Below are positions 38,991 through 50,179 of a DNA stretch of 64,000 nt, piece by piece (within the stretch, counting starts at the first letter, position 1; each line of letters starts with the position of its first letter). This DNA comes from Lawsonella clevelandensis (GTDB lineage: Bacteria > Actinomycetota > Actinomycetes > Mycobacteriales > Mycobacteriaceae): the NCBI RefSeq assembly GCF_001293125.1, contig NZ_CP009312.1, positions 434,001 through 498,000 on the forward strand, given 5' to 3'. The notes below the pieces were generated by a model. It did not search any database, was not told the origin of the DNA, and saw nothing but the letters and a program-made list of their open reading frames with translations. Both the position numbers and the translations under genes were made by a program.

Positions 38991-40831
38991 TCGAGAGTTT
39001 CCGCTTTCTCCAGCCACTCTATCTCCACTTCGCTAATCTCCTCGAGCACGGCTTTGAGGGTGCGATCAAGCTCGGCCAGGTGTTGGGTATCCACAGGCGT
39101 AGCACTTGCTGCTGCCGCCAACTTATCGTGCAATGTTTTCTCGTTATTACGCAATTTCTGCAGTGTGCGCTCTAAGCGAACGAGCTCCTTTTTCACAACT
39201 CGTTCCTCTGCAGAACCACGTACCAAACCTCCGGCAGTAAGCTGTGCGGTCTGTGCGGTACTGGCATCCGCAGCTTCTGCGCCAAGCTGTGCCGCCTGCT
39301 GATGGGTGGCGTCCTTCGCGAGGGCTGCTCTCGTCTCCAAATACTGTTCAATACCGCGGGGGAGGTTCGTGAGTTTTTCATCCCCGAACAGCGCCCAGGT
39401 GGAGTCACAGATCCGCTCAATAAGGTAGCGGTCGTGCGAGACGACGACAAGGGTTCCCGCCCACTGGTCGAGCAGGTCCTCCAATTGTTGCAGCGTGTCA
39501 ATGTCGAGGTCATTTGTGGGCTCGTCAAGCAGCAGAACGTTCGGCTCATCCATGAGAATGCGGGTGAGCTGGAGACGGCGCCGCTCCCCACCCGACAGAT
39601 CCTTGACGGGGGTGCGGTGTCGGGCGGGCCGGAACCCAAGCCGTTCGAGCAGTTGGGAGGCAGTGAGCTCGTTTTTACCGATGGTGACACGCCCCGCCAC
39701 ATCCTCGACTGCCTGGAGAACAGTGCGGTCGGTGGGGAGATCGTCTAGTTCCTGCTTGAGCCATCCGATGTGTACGGTAGGCCCCTGAACCCTCTTTCCA
39801 CCGGCCAGTGGGTAGTCACCAGCAAGCGCACGAAGCAGCGTTGTCTTCCCAGAACCATTGACTCCCACCAGGCCAATGCGTTCACCCGGTGCCAGCATCC
39901 AGTTGAGGTGTTCAATAAGGACATCCCCCGCCACACTCACAAGCTGACCATCGAAGAAGTCGATAACCGTCTTCCCGAGGCGTTTGGAGGAGAATTTCAA
40001 TAGTTCAGCACTATTCCGAGGTTCGGGTACATCGGCGATGAGCGCTTCCGCGGCTTCAATACGATAGCGCGGTTTGGACGTGCGGGCGGGGGCACCGCGG
40101 CGTAGCCATGCCAGTTCTTTCCGCATGAGGTTTTGGCGCCGCTGTTCTGCGGCAGCGGCCTGGCGAGCTCGTTCGGCACGTGCGAAAACCCAGTCGTTAT
40201 AACCACCGTCATACATGTCGACCTGTCCGTCATGAACTTCCCAGGTACGGGTGGCGATGGTGTCTAAGAACCAGCGGTCGTGGGTGACAACCACAACCGC
40301 GCAGCGGCGCGAGAGAAGATGGTCGGCTAACCATTGCACACCTTCTACATCAAGGTGGTTGGTCGGCTCATCCAGAATAATGAGATCGAGTTCCTGAACG
40401 AGGGCAGCGGCCAGCGCCACCCGGCGTTTTTCTCCACCGGACAGGTTATCGACCGACGTATTCAATCCGAGGTTGCCAATACCGAGACCTGCCATCGTGC
40501 TGCGAATACGCGCATCGGAGGCCCACTCGTAGGAATCCAAGCCCATTCCTGCCAGGATGGACTCCCCCACTGTCGCTCCGGGGGGCAACGGTGACCGTTG
40601 CGTGACAACAGCAAAGCGCAGATCGCTGCGCCGGGAGACACGCCCGCTATCGGGTTGTTGGAGGCCGGTGAGCACTTCAAGTAGTGTCGTTTTTCCTCCC
40701 CCATTGAGGCCGACGATGCCGATGCGGTCGGTTTCGCTAATACCTAGTGATACGTGGTCCAGGAGCGATTTTAGGCCATAGCTGAGGGACACATCCTCAC
40801 AGTTAATGAGGTTGAGGGGGACAGTGGGCAC
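38987..40831 (-). CDS. ABC-F family ATPase (Uup-like)
   Basis: Soluble tandem-ATPase of 614 residues without membrane segments. Domain 1 has Walker A VGLNGGGKTTL, signature LSGGEKRRVALAAALV and Walker B LIILDEPTNHLD; domain 2 has VGVNGSGKTTLL, LSGGERRRLQL and VLLLDEPTNDLD. The interdomain linker of about 80 residues is Arg-rich and a C-terminal coiled coil (KKELVRLERTLQKLRNNEKTLHDKL) is present, as in Uup. ABC-F proteins act on the ribosome or on DNA structures. Gene order ispE then uup is shared with Corynebacterium. The start is GTG one base after the ispE stop. Confidence 0.92.
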   Translation of the reverse strand: MPTVPLNLINCEDVSLSYGLKSLLDHVSLGISETDRIGIVGLNGGGKTTLLEVLTGLQQPDSGRVSRRSDLRFAVVTQRSPLPPGATVGESILAGMGLDSYEWASDARIRSTMAGLGIGNLGLNTSVDNLSGGEKRRVALAAALVQELDLIILDEPTNHLDVEGVQWLADHLLSRRCAVVVVTHDRWFLDTIATRTWEVHDGQVDMYDGGYNDWVFARAERARQAAAAEQRRQNLMRKELAWLRRGAPARTSKPRYRIEAAEALIADVPEPRNSAELLKFSSKRLGKTVIDFFDGQLVSVAGDVLIEHLNWMLAPGERIGLVGVNGSGKTTLLRALAGDYPLAGGKRVQGPTVHIGWLKQELDDLPTDRTVLQAVEDVAGRVTIGKNELTASQLLERLGFRPARHRTPVKDLSGGERRRLQLTRILMDEPNVLLLDEPTNDLDIDTLQQLEDLLDQWAGTLVVVSHDRYLIERICDSTWALFGDEKLTNLPRGIEQYLETRAALAKDATHQQAAQLGAEAADASTAQTAQLTAGGLVRGSAEERVVKKELVRLERTLQKLRNNEKTLHDKLAAAASATPVDTQHLAELDRTLKAVLEEISEVEIEWLEKAETLE

Positions 40832-40832
40832 G

Positions 40833-41768
40833 TTAGTTTGCCTGTTCTTCTACGGTAACTCCGGGGACGGGCCCGGATGCGGTACGGACAGCTCGGCAGA
40901 CCCCTCCGCCAGCGAGTTCAGCGGAAACTGCCAGCGCACTATCGGCATCTTCACAGAGAAAAGCACAGGTGGGGCCAGAGCCGGATACCAGGCCAGCCAG
41001 TGCACCAGCGTCTTTCCCCGCACGCAGCGTATACCGCAATTCGGGGTAGAGGCTAAGGGCTGCAGCCTGTAGGTCATTCCCTAGATGGTTGGCGATGGCG
41101 TGGAGATCTCCCCCCGCCAATGCTTGGAGGAGGGCATCAGGTGAACCAATGGAGGTAGAGATTCCCTCCGCGCGATTGCGCGCAACCAGTCGGTCGTATT
41201 CACGAAATACCGCAGGTGTGGATAGTCCCTCTTTGGCGATCGCTAGCACCCAGTGGAGGGTGGTGCGGTGCAGAACCGGCAGGAGCTGTTCACCTCGTCC
41301 TGTACCGATAGCACTCCCTCCCATCACGCAAAAGGGTACGTCGGAGCCTAACTCCAAGGCCATATCGAGCAGGGTTTGCCGTTCCAGCCCCGCATGGAAG
41401 TACTCGTTACAAGCGATGAGAGCGGCGGCACCGTCAGCGGAGCCGCCTGCCATCCCGCCGGCGACGGGAATGTTCTTGTCGATGTGCAGTGAAACAGCCG
41501 GGTACGCTCCACACGCTTCAGCGACCAACTCTGCAGCTTTCCACACCAGGTTGGTGTGGTCGGTGGGGACGCGGTCTGCGCCTTCACCCGATACCGTCAC
41601 CTGCAGATGGTCGGCGGTGGAAACAGTGACCGTATCTCGGAGGGAAAGTGCACAAAAGACCGTGGTGAGCTCGTGATATCCATCGTCCCGCAAGTCAGCA
41701 ACCCCTAGGTGCAGGTTGACTTTACCGGGGGCCGAGGCGGCGACAGGGGGCTTTACAACGGTGAGCAC
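40833..41768 (-). CDS. ispE: 4-diphosphocytidyl-2-C-methyl-D-erythritol kinase
   Basis: GHMP kinase of the MEP isoprenoid pathway. The 311-residue product has the N-terminal [24 protein letters not shown] segment, the ATP-binding loop [17 protein letters not shown], and [20 protein letters not shown] and the C-terminal [13 protein letters not shown] motif. Start is a GTG close to an AAGG. It is preceded by ksgA (39-bp gap) in the rpfB-ksgA-ispE operon known from mycobacteria. With ispH it gives two MEP-pathway genes in this window. Confidence 0.95.
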   Translation of the reverse strand: MLTVVKPPVAASAPGKVNLHLGVADLRDDGYHELTTVFCALSLRDTVTVSTADHLQVTVSGEGADRVPTDHTNLVWKAAELVAEACGAYPAVSLHIDKNIPVAGGMAGGSADGAAALIACNEYFHAGLERQTLLDMALELGSDVPFCVMGGSAIGTGRGEQLLPVLHRTTLHWVLAIAKEGLSTPAVFREYDRLVARNRAEGISTSIGSPDALLQALAGGDLHAIANHLGNDLQAAALSLYPELRYTLRAGKDAGALAGLVSGSGPTCAFLCEDADSALAVSAELAGGGVCRAVRTASGPVPGVTVEEQAN

Positions 41769-41807
41769 ACCCTTAGACTACTACGCGGGCTGGTGAAAAT
41801 AGAGGTT

Positions 41808-42701
41808 CTACTGCAGTCCCGCATGCTGTGCAAGGTGAACATAGTCTGCTGTCGTGAGGCGCTCTCCCCTCAGAGTCGGATCGATTCCGGCTGCCGCAAG
41901 CGCGGCAGTAGCAGCTTCCCCGCTGCCTGCCCACTTCTTCAGCGCAGCTCGGAGAGTTTTGCGGCGTTGCGCGAATGCAGCATCAGTAACCGCCCACACT
42001 GCATCGTGGAGGGACTCGTCATAGGGATCCCAGGGTGCGTTCTCGGGTGTAAAGGCGCTGATGCGCACAAGCCCAGAATCAACATTAGGAGCAGGCCAGA
42101 ACACGGTACGACCAATAGCACCCGCGCGGGCCACCTCCCCATAGAAGCTAGCCTTCACACTAGGTACCCCATAGATGCGACTACCGGGTTCAGCGGCCAG
42201 CCGGTCGGCAACTTCCGCCTGTACCATCACCAAGGTGGTCCGCAGGGAAGGCAGAATCTCCAACATGTGGAGGAGAACGGGGACGGCGACATTGTAGGGC
42301 AGGTTTGCCACCAGTGCGGTGGGGGCTGGATGCCCAGCGGCCAGAATCTCCTCCGCTGTCACCTGCATGGCATCTTTCGTGATGACGCGGAGCGAGGAAT
42401 CCGGGGCATGCGTAGCAAAGGTGGTGGGCAGCTTCACCGCGAGAGTGGGGTCAATTTCAACAGCTGTCACCTGCGCACCGGCCTCGGCCAGGGCTAAAGT
42501 CAACGATCCCAGCCCCGGTCCGATCTCAAGAACCGTATCCCCTGGCGCCAAATGGGCTGCGGCGACGATACGCCGCACAGTATTGGGGTCGATGACAAAG
42601 TTCTGCCCCAGTGTCTTGGTGGGACGGATACCGAGTTCATCGGCGAGAGCGCGGATTTCTGGAGCCGTCAGGAGGCTGACGGTGGAGGTAGATGCAGCCA
42701 T
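41808..42701 (-). CDS. ksgA: 16S rRNA (adenine1518/1519-N6)-dimethyltransferase
   Basis: Dimethylates two adenines in helix 45 during 30S maturation. The 297-residue product has [17 protein letters not shown], the SAM-binding [14 protein letters not shown], and the catalytic NLPYN motif in [18 protein letters not shown], followed by [10 protein letters not shown] and the [14 protein letters not shown] segment. It lies 12 bases after rpfB on the same strand, so a shared transcript is expected. Confidence 0.96.
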   Translation of the reverse strand: MAASTSTVSLLTAPEIRALADELGIRPTKTLGQNFVIDPNTVRRIVAAAHLAPGDTVLEIGPGLGSLTLALAEAGAQVTAVEIDPTLAVKLPTTFATHAPDSSLRVITKDAMQVTAEEILAAGHPAPTALVANLPYNVAVPVLLHMLEILPSLRTTLVMVQAEVADRLAAEPGSRIYGVPSVKASFYGEVARAGAIGRTVFWPAPNVDSGLVRISAFTPENAPWDPYDESLHDAVWAVTDAAFAQRRKTLRAALKKWAGSGEAATAALAAAGIDPTLRGERLTTADYVHLAQHAGLQ

Positions 42702-42713
42702 GGAGAGTATCTC

Positions 42714-43880
<1,167 letters not shown>

Positions 43881-43988
43881 TCAGCGCTGTGGTAGTCGCA
43901 CTGGTTGTCTCGGCTGTGGTAGCGGGTTGCTGGTCTCCACGTTCTGCACTATGTCCGGAGTGTGAAAGGGTACCGTCACCCCACTTGA

Positions 43989-44009
43989 TAACGATAATGT
44001 AACGTTACC
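43989..44009. promoter_or_regulatory. TAACG direct repeats upstream of rpfB
   Basis: TAACG occurs at 43989-43993 and again at 44000-44004, exactly 11 bp apart, and the second copy is part of the perfect palindrome GTAACGTTAC (43999-44008). The site is about 130-150 bp before the rpfB start and 20 bases after the tatD stop. Tandem GTAAC-type half-sites one helical turn apart are the kind of site used by OmpR-class regulators such as MtrA, which is known to act on rpf genes in mycobacteria. Assignment to MtrA is inference. Confidence 0.45.
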
Positions 44010-44028
44010 AGTATTGCGAGGTCAGATA

Positions 44029-44874
44029 CTACTTCTCCGGGAAAGGAATCCCATAGACACGGCACGCGTTGCGCGTCGTCAACTCCGCAAACTCCGCGGC
44101 CGAAAGACCTGTCACCTCAGCCAGCCGGTAGGCAGTGTATGCCACAAACTGCGGCTCATTTTTGGAGCCCCGGAACGGTTCTGGGGTGAGGTACGGGGCA
44201 TCAGTTTCCACCATTATGCGATTACGTGGGAAGATGCGCACTACCTCCCGTAGTTCCTCATTTGCCTTGAACGTGGTGGCACCGCCGAACGTGGCATAAA
44301 ATCCACGGTCGATGCACTGATGTGCCATGTCCAGGCCACTGGAGAAACAGTGAATAATAGTCTTTTCGGGAGCACCCGCCTCATCAATAATGCGGATGAG
44401 GTCCTCATCGGCGTCGCGAGTATGAATCATCAGCGGCTTGTCGACCTCTTTCGCGAGCTCAATATGCCACCGGAACAGCTCCTCCTGTTGCTCCTGCGTC
44501 GCCGTATTCTCCGGGTCGTGCTGAAGCCAGTAATAGTCGAGGCCACACTCCCCCACTGCTACGACCCGCGGATGCCGCACCAAGTCCGCTAGCCGTTCTC
44601 GGCCCGCATCATCAATTTCGTGTGCATCCATCGGGTGCTGTGCCACGGCAGCCCACACCCGGTTGTCTGTCTCTGCCGCCATCACAGCGGCATCAAGCGT
44701 GCAGACATGACAACCCACCGTCACCACTGCAGCTACCCCCACTGCCTCCGCCCGATCCATTACGGCATGGACACCATCCGGATCAGTCCCGCCGCACGAA
44801 TCCAGGTGAGTATGGCCGTCGATGAGGGGAAAAAGAGGATCCGCAGGAACCGGCTCACGACGTTTCTTACCCAT
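44029..44874 (-). CDS. tatD: TatD-family metal-dependent deoxyribonuclease
   Basis: Cytosolic TIM-barrel hydrolase with 3'-5' DNase activity. The 281-residue product has the metal-binding IDGHTHLDSCGG, VAVGECGLDYYW, the MIHTRDADEDLI segment, IIHCFSSG, and the C-terminal VETDAPYLTPEPFRGSKNEP motif. The ATG at 44874 follows AGGAG at five bases, eight bases past the metG stop, so the two genes are co-transcribed. TatD next to metG is widespread in bacteria. Confidence 0.95.
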   Translation of the reverse strand: MGKKRREPVPADPLFPLIDGHTHLDSCGGTDPDGVHAVMDRAEAVGVAAVVTVGCHVCTLDAAVMAAETDNRVWAAVAQHPMDAHEIDDAGRERLADLVRHPRVVAVGECGLDYYWLQHDPENTATQEQQEELFRWHIELAKEVDKPLMIHTRDADEDLIRIIDEAGAPEKTIIHCFSSGLDMAHQCIDRGFYATFGGATTFKANEELREVVRIFPRNRIMVETDAPYLTPEPFRGSKNEPQFVAYTAYRLAEVTGLSAAEFAELTTRNACRVYGIPFPEK

Positions 44875-44882
44875 ACGAACTC

Positions 44883-46739
44883 CTAGTGCTGGACTGGGGC
44901 CCACTCCGGGCCTGTCTCGCCCAATTCCGGATCAAGCTTGTGGAAGATCGGCTGCGGCTTGGACAACGGCGTACCAGGGGTAATGTCATGGCGTTCCCAG
45001 GACGCCAGTTCGCTGGCGTAGTCGCCCATAATGACCGGGTATTCGCGGCCCGCTGCAGGTACACCGGCACCCACCGGTGCCACTGGCATGTCGTCCACAA
45101 CCTCATGAATAACCGGCTGGGCAGCCCACACGCCGTCACCACCCAGCTGCTCAAAGATCTTCTGCGAAGCATTCGGTATGAAGGGGGTCATGAGCGTATT
45201 GGCATCCTGCACTGCTTGTAGAGCCGTATGGAGAACAGTAGCGAGACGGTCCTCCGCTTCCGGGGCAGCCGCCCCTCCAGCCTTCACTTCTTTAGCAATC
45301 TTCCACGGTTCCTGTGCCGCAATGTAACGGTTAGCATCTGCAACATAGCGCATCGCTTCCGTGATACCAGCCTTGAAGTGGGAGCGTGCCAGATTGGCGC
45401 CCACCACCTGGAATGCCTCGTCAGCACGCCTGTGTAGCTCCATATCCGCCTCAGTCAGCGTGCCCGGGGTGGGGATCTGCCCAAAGTTCTTATACGCCAT
45501 GGAGACCGTACGGTTCACCAAATTTCCCCACTCGTTAGCAAGCTCGCTATTGGTACGACGCACATACTCATCCCACGTGAAGTCGGTGTCCTGGTTTTCG
45601 GGGCCGGCCACTGCAATGAAGTAGCGCAAAGCATCCGGGCCGAATTCCTTGAGGAAGTCCTTGACGTAGATCACCACGCCGCGTGACGAGGAGAACTTCG
45701 ATCCAGACATCGTCAGGTACTCAGAGGAGACAACCTCGGTGGGGAGATTAAGCTCACCCAGCATCCCACGGTCGCCACCCTTGCTACCCTGCCCGTTGTA
45801 GGCGAGTAGCTCAGCTGGCCAAATTTGGCTATGGAAGGTGATGTTGTCTTTCCCCATGAAGTAGTAGCTGAGCGCCTCCGGGTTATTCCACCACTTGCGC
45901 CAAGCATCCGGGTCCCCAATCCGGTAGGCCCATTCGATGGAGGCAGACAGATAACCCACCACGGCGTCGAACCACACATAGAGGCGCTTATCGTTGCGTT
46001 CCTGCCACCCCTCGATAGGGATGGGAATACCCCAGTCGATGTCGCGGCTCATGGCCCGCGGTTTGATGTCATCAAGCAGATTGAGGGAGAACTTTAACAC
46101 ATTGGGACGCCAGTCTTTGCGTTCACGCAGCCAATCCCCCAGCGTGTCGGCAAGTGCGGGAAGGTCGAGGAACCAATGCTCCGTTTCCACGAACTTCGGA
46201 GTCTCACCATTGATCTTCGACACCGGGTTAATGAGGTCTGCCGGGTCGAGCTGATTACCGCAGTTGTCACACTGGTCGCCGCGGGCCCCGTCGTAACCGC
46301 AAATGGGGCAGGTGCCCTCAATGTAGCGGTCGGGCAGAGTACGCCCGGTGGAGGGGCTAATTGCGCCGGTGGTTTTCTTCGTCACCAAGTAGCCGTTCTT
46401 CGCCACGTTGCGGAACATCTCCTGTACGACGGCGTAGTGGTTTCGGGTTGTGGTCCGCGTAAACAGGTCGTAGGAGAGCCCCAAACCGGCCAGGTCGTTA
46501 ACGATGACACGGTTGTAGCGGTCGGCAAGGTCGTGGACGTTCATGCCCTCTTTATCCGCCTGCACCAGCAGCGGGGTGCCGTGTTCGTCGGTGCCGGAGA
46601 CCATCAACACATCGTTTCCGACCATGCGCTGGTAGCGGGAAAAGACGTCTGAGGGGACGCCGAATCCGGAAACGTGACCAATATGGCGCGGTCCGTTGGC
46701 GTACGGCCAGGCAACAGCGGTAAGAACAGGCGTAGTCAT
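44883..46739 (-). CDS. metG: Methionyl-tRNA synthetase
   Basis: Class I aminoacyl-tRNA synthetase, about 618 residues. The HIGH-type motif is [15 protein letters not shown]; the zinc knuckle is [18 protein letters not shown]; the KMSKS-like loop is [14 protein letters not shown], and the anticodon-binding domain has the WGNLVNRT segment. The C-terminal dimer domain of E. coli MetG is absent, as usual in actinobacteria. ATG at 46739 is chosen since a TAGAAT -10 element overlaps the earlier ATG at 46748; the transcript would then be leaderless. Confidence 0.94.
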   Translation of the reverse strand: MTTPVLTAVAWPYANGPRHIGHVSGFGVPSDVFSRYQRMVGNDVLMVSGTDEHGTPLLVQADKEGMNVHDLADRYNRVIVNDLAGLGLSYDLFTRTTTRNHYAVVQEMFRNVAKNGYLVTKKTTGAISPSTGRTLPDRYIEGTCPICGYDGARGDQCDNCGNQLDPADLINPVSKINGETPKFVETEHWFLDLPALADTLGDWLRERKDWRPNVLKFSLNLLDDIKPRAMSRDIDWGIPIPIEGWQERNDKRLYVWFDAVVGYLSASIEWAYRIGDPDAWRKWWNNPEALSYYFMGKDNITFHSQIWPAELLAYNGQGSKGGDRGMLGELNLPTEVVSSEYLTMSGSKFSSSRGVVIYVKDFLKEFGPDALRYFIAVAGPENQDTDFTWDEYVRRTNSELANEWGNLVNRTVSMAYKNFGQIPTPGTLTEADMELHRRADEAFQVVGANLARSHFKAGITEAMRYVADANRYIAAQEPWKIAKEVKAGGAAAPEAEDRLATVLHTALQAVQDANTLMTPFIPNASQKIFEQLGGDGVWAAQPVIHEVVDDMPVAPVGAGVPAAGREYPVIMGDYASELASWERHDITPGTPLSKPQPIFHKLDPELGETGPEWAPVQH

Positions 46740-46801
46740 AAGTCCCATTCTAGGCAGTGAGCGGGGCTAAAGCCTAGTTAGCCCGGGGAGTTCGTACCCT
46801 C

Positions 46802-47683
46802 TTAGGCTTCCTCACGAGCAGCCACAACCGCCTGGTAGAGGTCCCGCTTACGCCGCCCGTGGCTCTTCGCCACGGCGCCGCAGGCGTCGTTGAGGCGAAT
46901 TCCCTCCGCGACAAGTTCCTCCACCTGCCGGATGAGGGTGGCATTGCTGGTGTCATCGCCGGCTGGGCTACCCGGTGCCACCACCACCGTTATTTCCCCT
47001 CTCACTCCCGCGCGTGCCCAGTCCGCCAATTCCATGAGGGTACCGCGACGGCATTCCTCATAGGTTTTCGTGAGTTCTCGGCATACTGCTGCCGGCCGAT
47101 CTCCCAGTACCTCCGCCCCCAAAGCAAGGGTATCGGCAAGACGATGGGGGGATTCAAAGAAGATGACGGTGCGCGGTTCCGTTTTCAGGCTCTCCCACCA
47201 CGCACGCTGGGGGCCAGCTTTGCGGGGGAGGAATCCGTCAAAAGCGAATCTATCGGTCCCGATACCGGAGAGCGCCAGGGCAGTCAGTGGGGCACTCGCC
47301 CCCGGCAGGCACGTCACGGGGATACCCTCCGCAACGGCCAGTGACACCACCCGATAGCCGGGGTCAGACACGGTAGGCATACCCGCATCGGACACCACCA
47401 ACACTGTCAACCCCTGTTGGAGAAACTCAATGAGTTGGGGAGCTCGATCCCTCTCATTGTGGTCATAGTGGGAGAGCACCCGTCCGCTGATCGTCACATC
47501 GAGGTCACGCGCCAGCTGGTACGTGCGGCGCGTATCTTCCGCTGCCACCACATCGGCTGTCGCCAACGCCGCTCTTAGTCGCGGAGTGGCGTCCCCCAGG
47601 TTTCCTAGTGGGGTGGCCCCCAGAATAAGCGTGCCGGTGGGCGCGACAGGGGAAAAAGTATTCTCACTAGGTGGAGTTGTCAT
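46802..47683 (-). CDS. rsmI: 16S rRNA (cytidine1402-2'-O)-methyltransferase
   Basis: Tetrapyrrole-methylase-fold enzyme that methylates C1402 in the decoding centre. The 293-residue product has TLILGATPLGNLGDATPRL, VAAEDTRRT, the glycine-rich VVSDAGMPTVSDPGYRVV, LPGASAPLTALALSG, FDGFLPRK and the FFESPHRLADTL motif, which together define RsmI. It is divergent from pmt, as Rv1003 is from Rv1002c. Confidence 0.94.
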   Translation of the reverse strand: MTTPPSENTFSPVAPTGTLILGATPLGNLGDATPRLRAALATADVVAAEDTRRTYQLARDLDVTISGRVLSHYDHNERDRAPQLIEFLQQGLTVLVVSDAGMPTVSDPGYRVVSLAVAEGIPVTCLPGASAPLTALALSGIGTDRFAFDGFLPRKAGPQRAWWESLKTEPRTVIFFESPHRLADTLALGAEVLGDRPAAVCRELTKTYEECRRGTLMELADWARAGVRGEITVVVAPGSPAGDDTSNATLIRQVEELVAEGIRLNDACGAVAKSHGRRKRDLYQAVVAAREEA

Positions 47684-47827
47684 CGATGTGGCCGTTCAGT
47701 CGTGTTAGTACTGCGTGCGGTGTGCCGCCGCGGTGCTTACCTTCTCAGTGTAACGCGGCAACGAGACGTCACCGGGTATGGGCACTGCTTGCCGTCAGGA
47801 ATAGGAGAGGTTCGGTAGGATCGAACC

Positions 47828-49489
47828 GTGGCTACCTCCGCAACGAAACGTCTCCCAAGTGAGGCTTCCTCCACGCGTGTCTACTACGCACGCCATCAAG
47901 TAGGTATGCGGACGCCACGCGCCACTCCCCCGGCCGGTGCCACCGCCCCCCGCACACTCTGGCCTACCCCAGTGCGCGCCACCGACACTCTCCGCGGGTG
48001 GATCGTGACTGCTGTGCTTGCTGTCATCGCGGCACTCACTCGTTTTATGGGCTTGGGCGCATTATCCGACAAGGGCACCCCTCTCTTCGATGAGAAGCAT
48101 TATGTGCCGCAAGCCTGGCAGATGCTGCACAACCACGCCATGGAGTTCAACCCTGGCTACGGGCTCGTCGTCCACCCGCCACTCGGCAAACAGCTCATTG
48201 CCCTTTCCGAAGCAGTGCTCGGATACAACCCGTGGGGTTGGCGCGTCAGCAGCGCTATCGCGGGCGTCATCTGCGTCATCCTCATTGTGCGTATTGGGCG
48301 ACGGCTCTCTGGCTCCACCTATGTGGGTGCCCTGGCAGGCACGCTGCTGATCTGTGATGGCATGTTCACCGTTGTTTCGCGAACCGGGCTACTCGACGTT
48401 TTCCTCATCATGTTTGTCCTGGCCGCACTGCTCTGCCTGCTGCTCGATCGAGATCAGATGGAAGACCGAATGTGGGCAACCTTACGGGCGGGAACAACTT
48501 TTACCAGTGAGTTCGGCCCCCGCTGGGGATTCCGCTGGTGGCGCTTCACCGCAGGCGTCTTTCTTGGCCTCACCATGGCGGTCAAGTGGTCCGGCCTCTA
48601 CTTTGTGGCTGTCTTCGGCGTCCTGAGTGTCATGTGGGATGTCGCCCTACGGCGCCGCTACCATGTCTCCCGCCCCTGGGTGGGAACACTTCGCCGCGAC
48701 ACTTTCCCTGCTATTGCTTCCCTCGCACTACTCCCCGTCGGCCTCTACATCGCCAGCTGGTGGGGGTGGCTCCGCGCCGAGAATGCGGTCTACCGCCATG
48801 CCGGCATCTCGGATGCCTGGTGGTCCACTTTCGTCCCCCGCTCGTTGCAATCACTCTGGTACTACCACCAGCAGATGTTCGATTTTCACTCGAGCCTCAC
48901 GAATTCCCACGGCTATCACCACCCATGGGAATCCAAACCATGGCAGTGGATCGCCAGTATTCGCCCCCTGCTCTACTACTACGAGTCAGGTGTCGAGCCG
49001 ACTAACGGCCCGCATAGTTGCGACCCAGAAGGCTGCGTCCAGGCGGTCCTTCTGCTGGGCACCTCCCTCATCTGGTGGGTGGGAATTATTATGCTGCTCT
49101 GGGCACTCTATCGTGTCATCACCCGGCATGACCCGCGCTATGTCGTCGTCCTCTGCGGCTATTTGGCGGCTTGGATCCCTTGGCTGCTGAACTGGGACCG
49201 GCAGATGTATTTCTTCTATGCCTCATCGCTGCTCCCCTTTATCTGCTTGGGGCTCGCTCTCATGCTGTCAGAGCTCGACGGATGGGTACCAGAAACCCCC
49301 TCGCCAGAGGCACAACCCTGGCGTCACAAGTGGGCTGCCTGGGGACAAAGCGTCCTGCTTGGCCGTGTGATCGTGTGTGTCTTCATGGGACTCGTCATCG
49401 CTAACTACGTGTGGATTCTGCCCATTCTGTACGGTGTACCCATCAGCCCCGATCTGTGGAGGCTCCAGCACTGGCTACCAACCTGGTAG
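47828..49489 (+). CDS. pmt: Dolichyl/polyprenyl-phosphate-mannose--protein mannosyltransferase
   Basis: GT39 membrane enzyme that O-mannosylates secreted proteins during Sec export. The 553-residue product has about ten helices. The catalytic loop 1 is TPLFDEKHYVPQAWQML with the Asp-Glu pair; GYGLVVHPPLGKQL and TNSHGYHHPWESKPW are strongly conserved with the M. tuberculosis enzyme. A CxxxxxC-like loop (HSCDPEGCVQ) is present. The N-terminal 50 residues are basic and Pro/Thr-rich. The start GTG follows a TAGGAT by six bases and may be leaderless; an internal ATG (about residue 27) is an alternative. Confidence 0.94.
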   Translation: MATSATKRLPSEASSTRVYYARHQVGMRTPRATPPAGATAPRTLWPTPVRATDTLRGWIVTAVLAVIAALTRFMGLGALSDKGTPLFDEKHYVPQAWQMLHNHAMEFNPGYGLVVHPPLGKQLIALSEAVLGYNPWGWRVSSAIAGVICVILIVRIGRRLSGSTYVGALAGTLLICDGMFTVVSRTGLLDVFLIMFVLAALLCLLLDRDQMEDRMWATLRAGTTFTSEFGPRWGFRWWRFTAGVFLGLTMAVKWSGLYFVAVFGVLSVMWDVALRRRYHVSRPWVGTLRRDTFPAIASLALLPVGLYIASWWGWLRAENAVYRHAGISDAWWSTFVPRSLQSLWYYHQQMFDFHSSLTNSHGYHHPWESKPWQWIASIRPLLYYYESGVEPTNGPHSCDPEGCVQAVLLLGTSLIWWVGIIMLLWALYRVITRHDPRYVVVLCGYLAAWIPWLLNWDRQMYFFYASSLLPFICLGLALMLSELDGWVPETPSPEAQPWRHKWAAWGQSVLLGRVIVCVFMGLVIANYVWILPILYGVPISPDLWRLQHWLPTW

Positions 49490-49520
49490 CCCGGTGGCTC
49501 CATTAGTACTGGGCGACGTC

Positions 49521-49970
49521 CTATTCCGCATGCGTATTGAGAACAGCGTCAGTGGACACCCGGCCCGCCCCCAACACCATTAATGCCAGCAACGACACCA
49601 CCACCAAACACGTCATTTGCGCACTTGAGGTGGTGAAGCCGTAGTGACCGCCCGTCATCAGGAAGTAGCCGTAGCCGGCTTCCGCGACCGCTCCAATAAT
49701 GGCGAAAAGTGGGGTAAGGAACCCCAGCAGAATACCGACCGCACAGAGCACTAACGCGAGCCCCAAGACCACCGTGAACGGATACGCATTCGGCATCCCC
49801 CACTTTGCGAGCACGCGGGAGCTTTCCTTCACTCCATGCCCGAAGAAGATTTGGTAGCCCTGTGCACCGACGACCAGGGTGAGAGTGAGCCTAAGGAGAA
49901 GAAGCACAAAATCGTGCAGCCACGGGCGGTCAAGCATGAAGACAATTGTAGTGGCGGCAGCACGGAACAT
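49521..49970 (-). CDS. DoxX family membrane protein
   Basis: Membrane protein of about 149 residues from the ATG at 49970 (GGAAG just upstream), with four predicted helices. The pattern LLLLRLTLTLVVGAQGYQIFFGHG, then GMPNAYPFTVVLGLALVLCAVGILLGFLTPLFAIIGAVAEAGY, is that of the DoxX family (thiosulfate:quinone oxidoreductase small-subunit-like); mycobacterial DoxX takes part in a membrane redox complex with SseA and SodA. It converges on pmt. It may mark the edge of the accessory segment that follows. A longer frame from a TTG at 50027 is possible. Confidence 0.82.
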   Translation of the reverse strand: MFRAAATTIVFMLDRPWLHDFVLLLLRLTLTLVVGAQGYQIFFGHGVKESSRVLAKWGMPNAYPFTVVLGLALVLCAVGILLGFLTPLFAIIGAVAEAGYGYFLMTGGHYGFTTSSAQMTCLVVVSLLALMVLGAGRVSTDAVLNTHAE

Positions 49971-50179
49971 AACGCTTCCACGCCCGCCGTCACCTTCTCT
50001 CCACCAGAGCAGACCGGTTATATTCAAACAAGATGTAGCAGGCGGTTGTAAGACCTAGGCTCCAGCAGGAAAGCAGAATATCTCCCTGGTTCGTCCATGC
50101 ACCCTCCCCACATCGGCAGCGCCGTGGGTAAAGTCCCTAAAGACGGATGTTTTTTCAGGCCTGATGTGTAATGTTGCTG

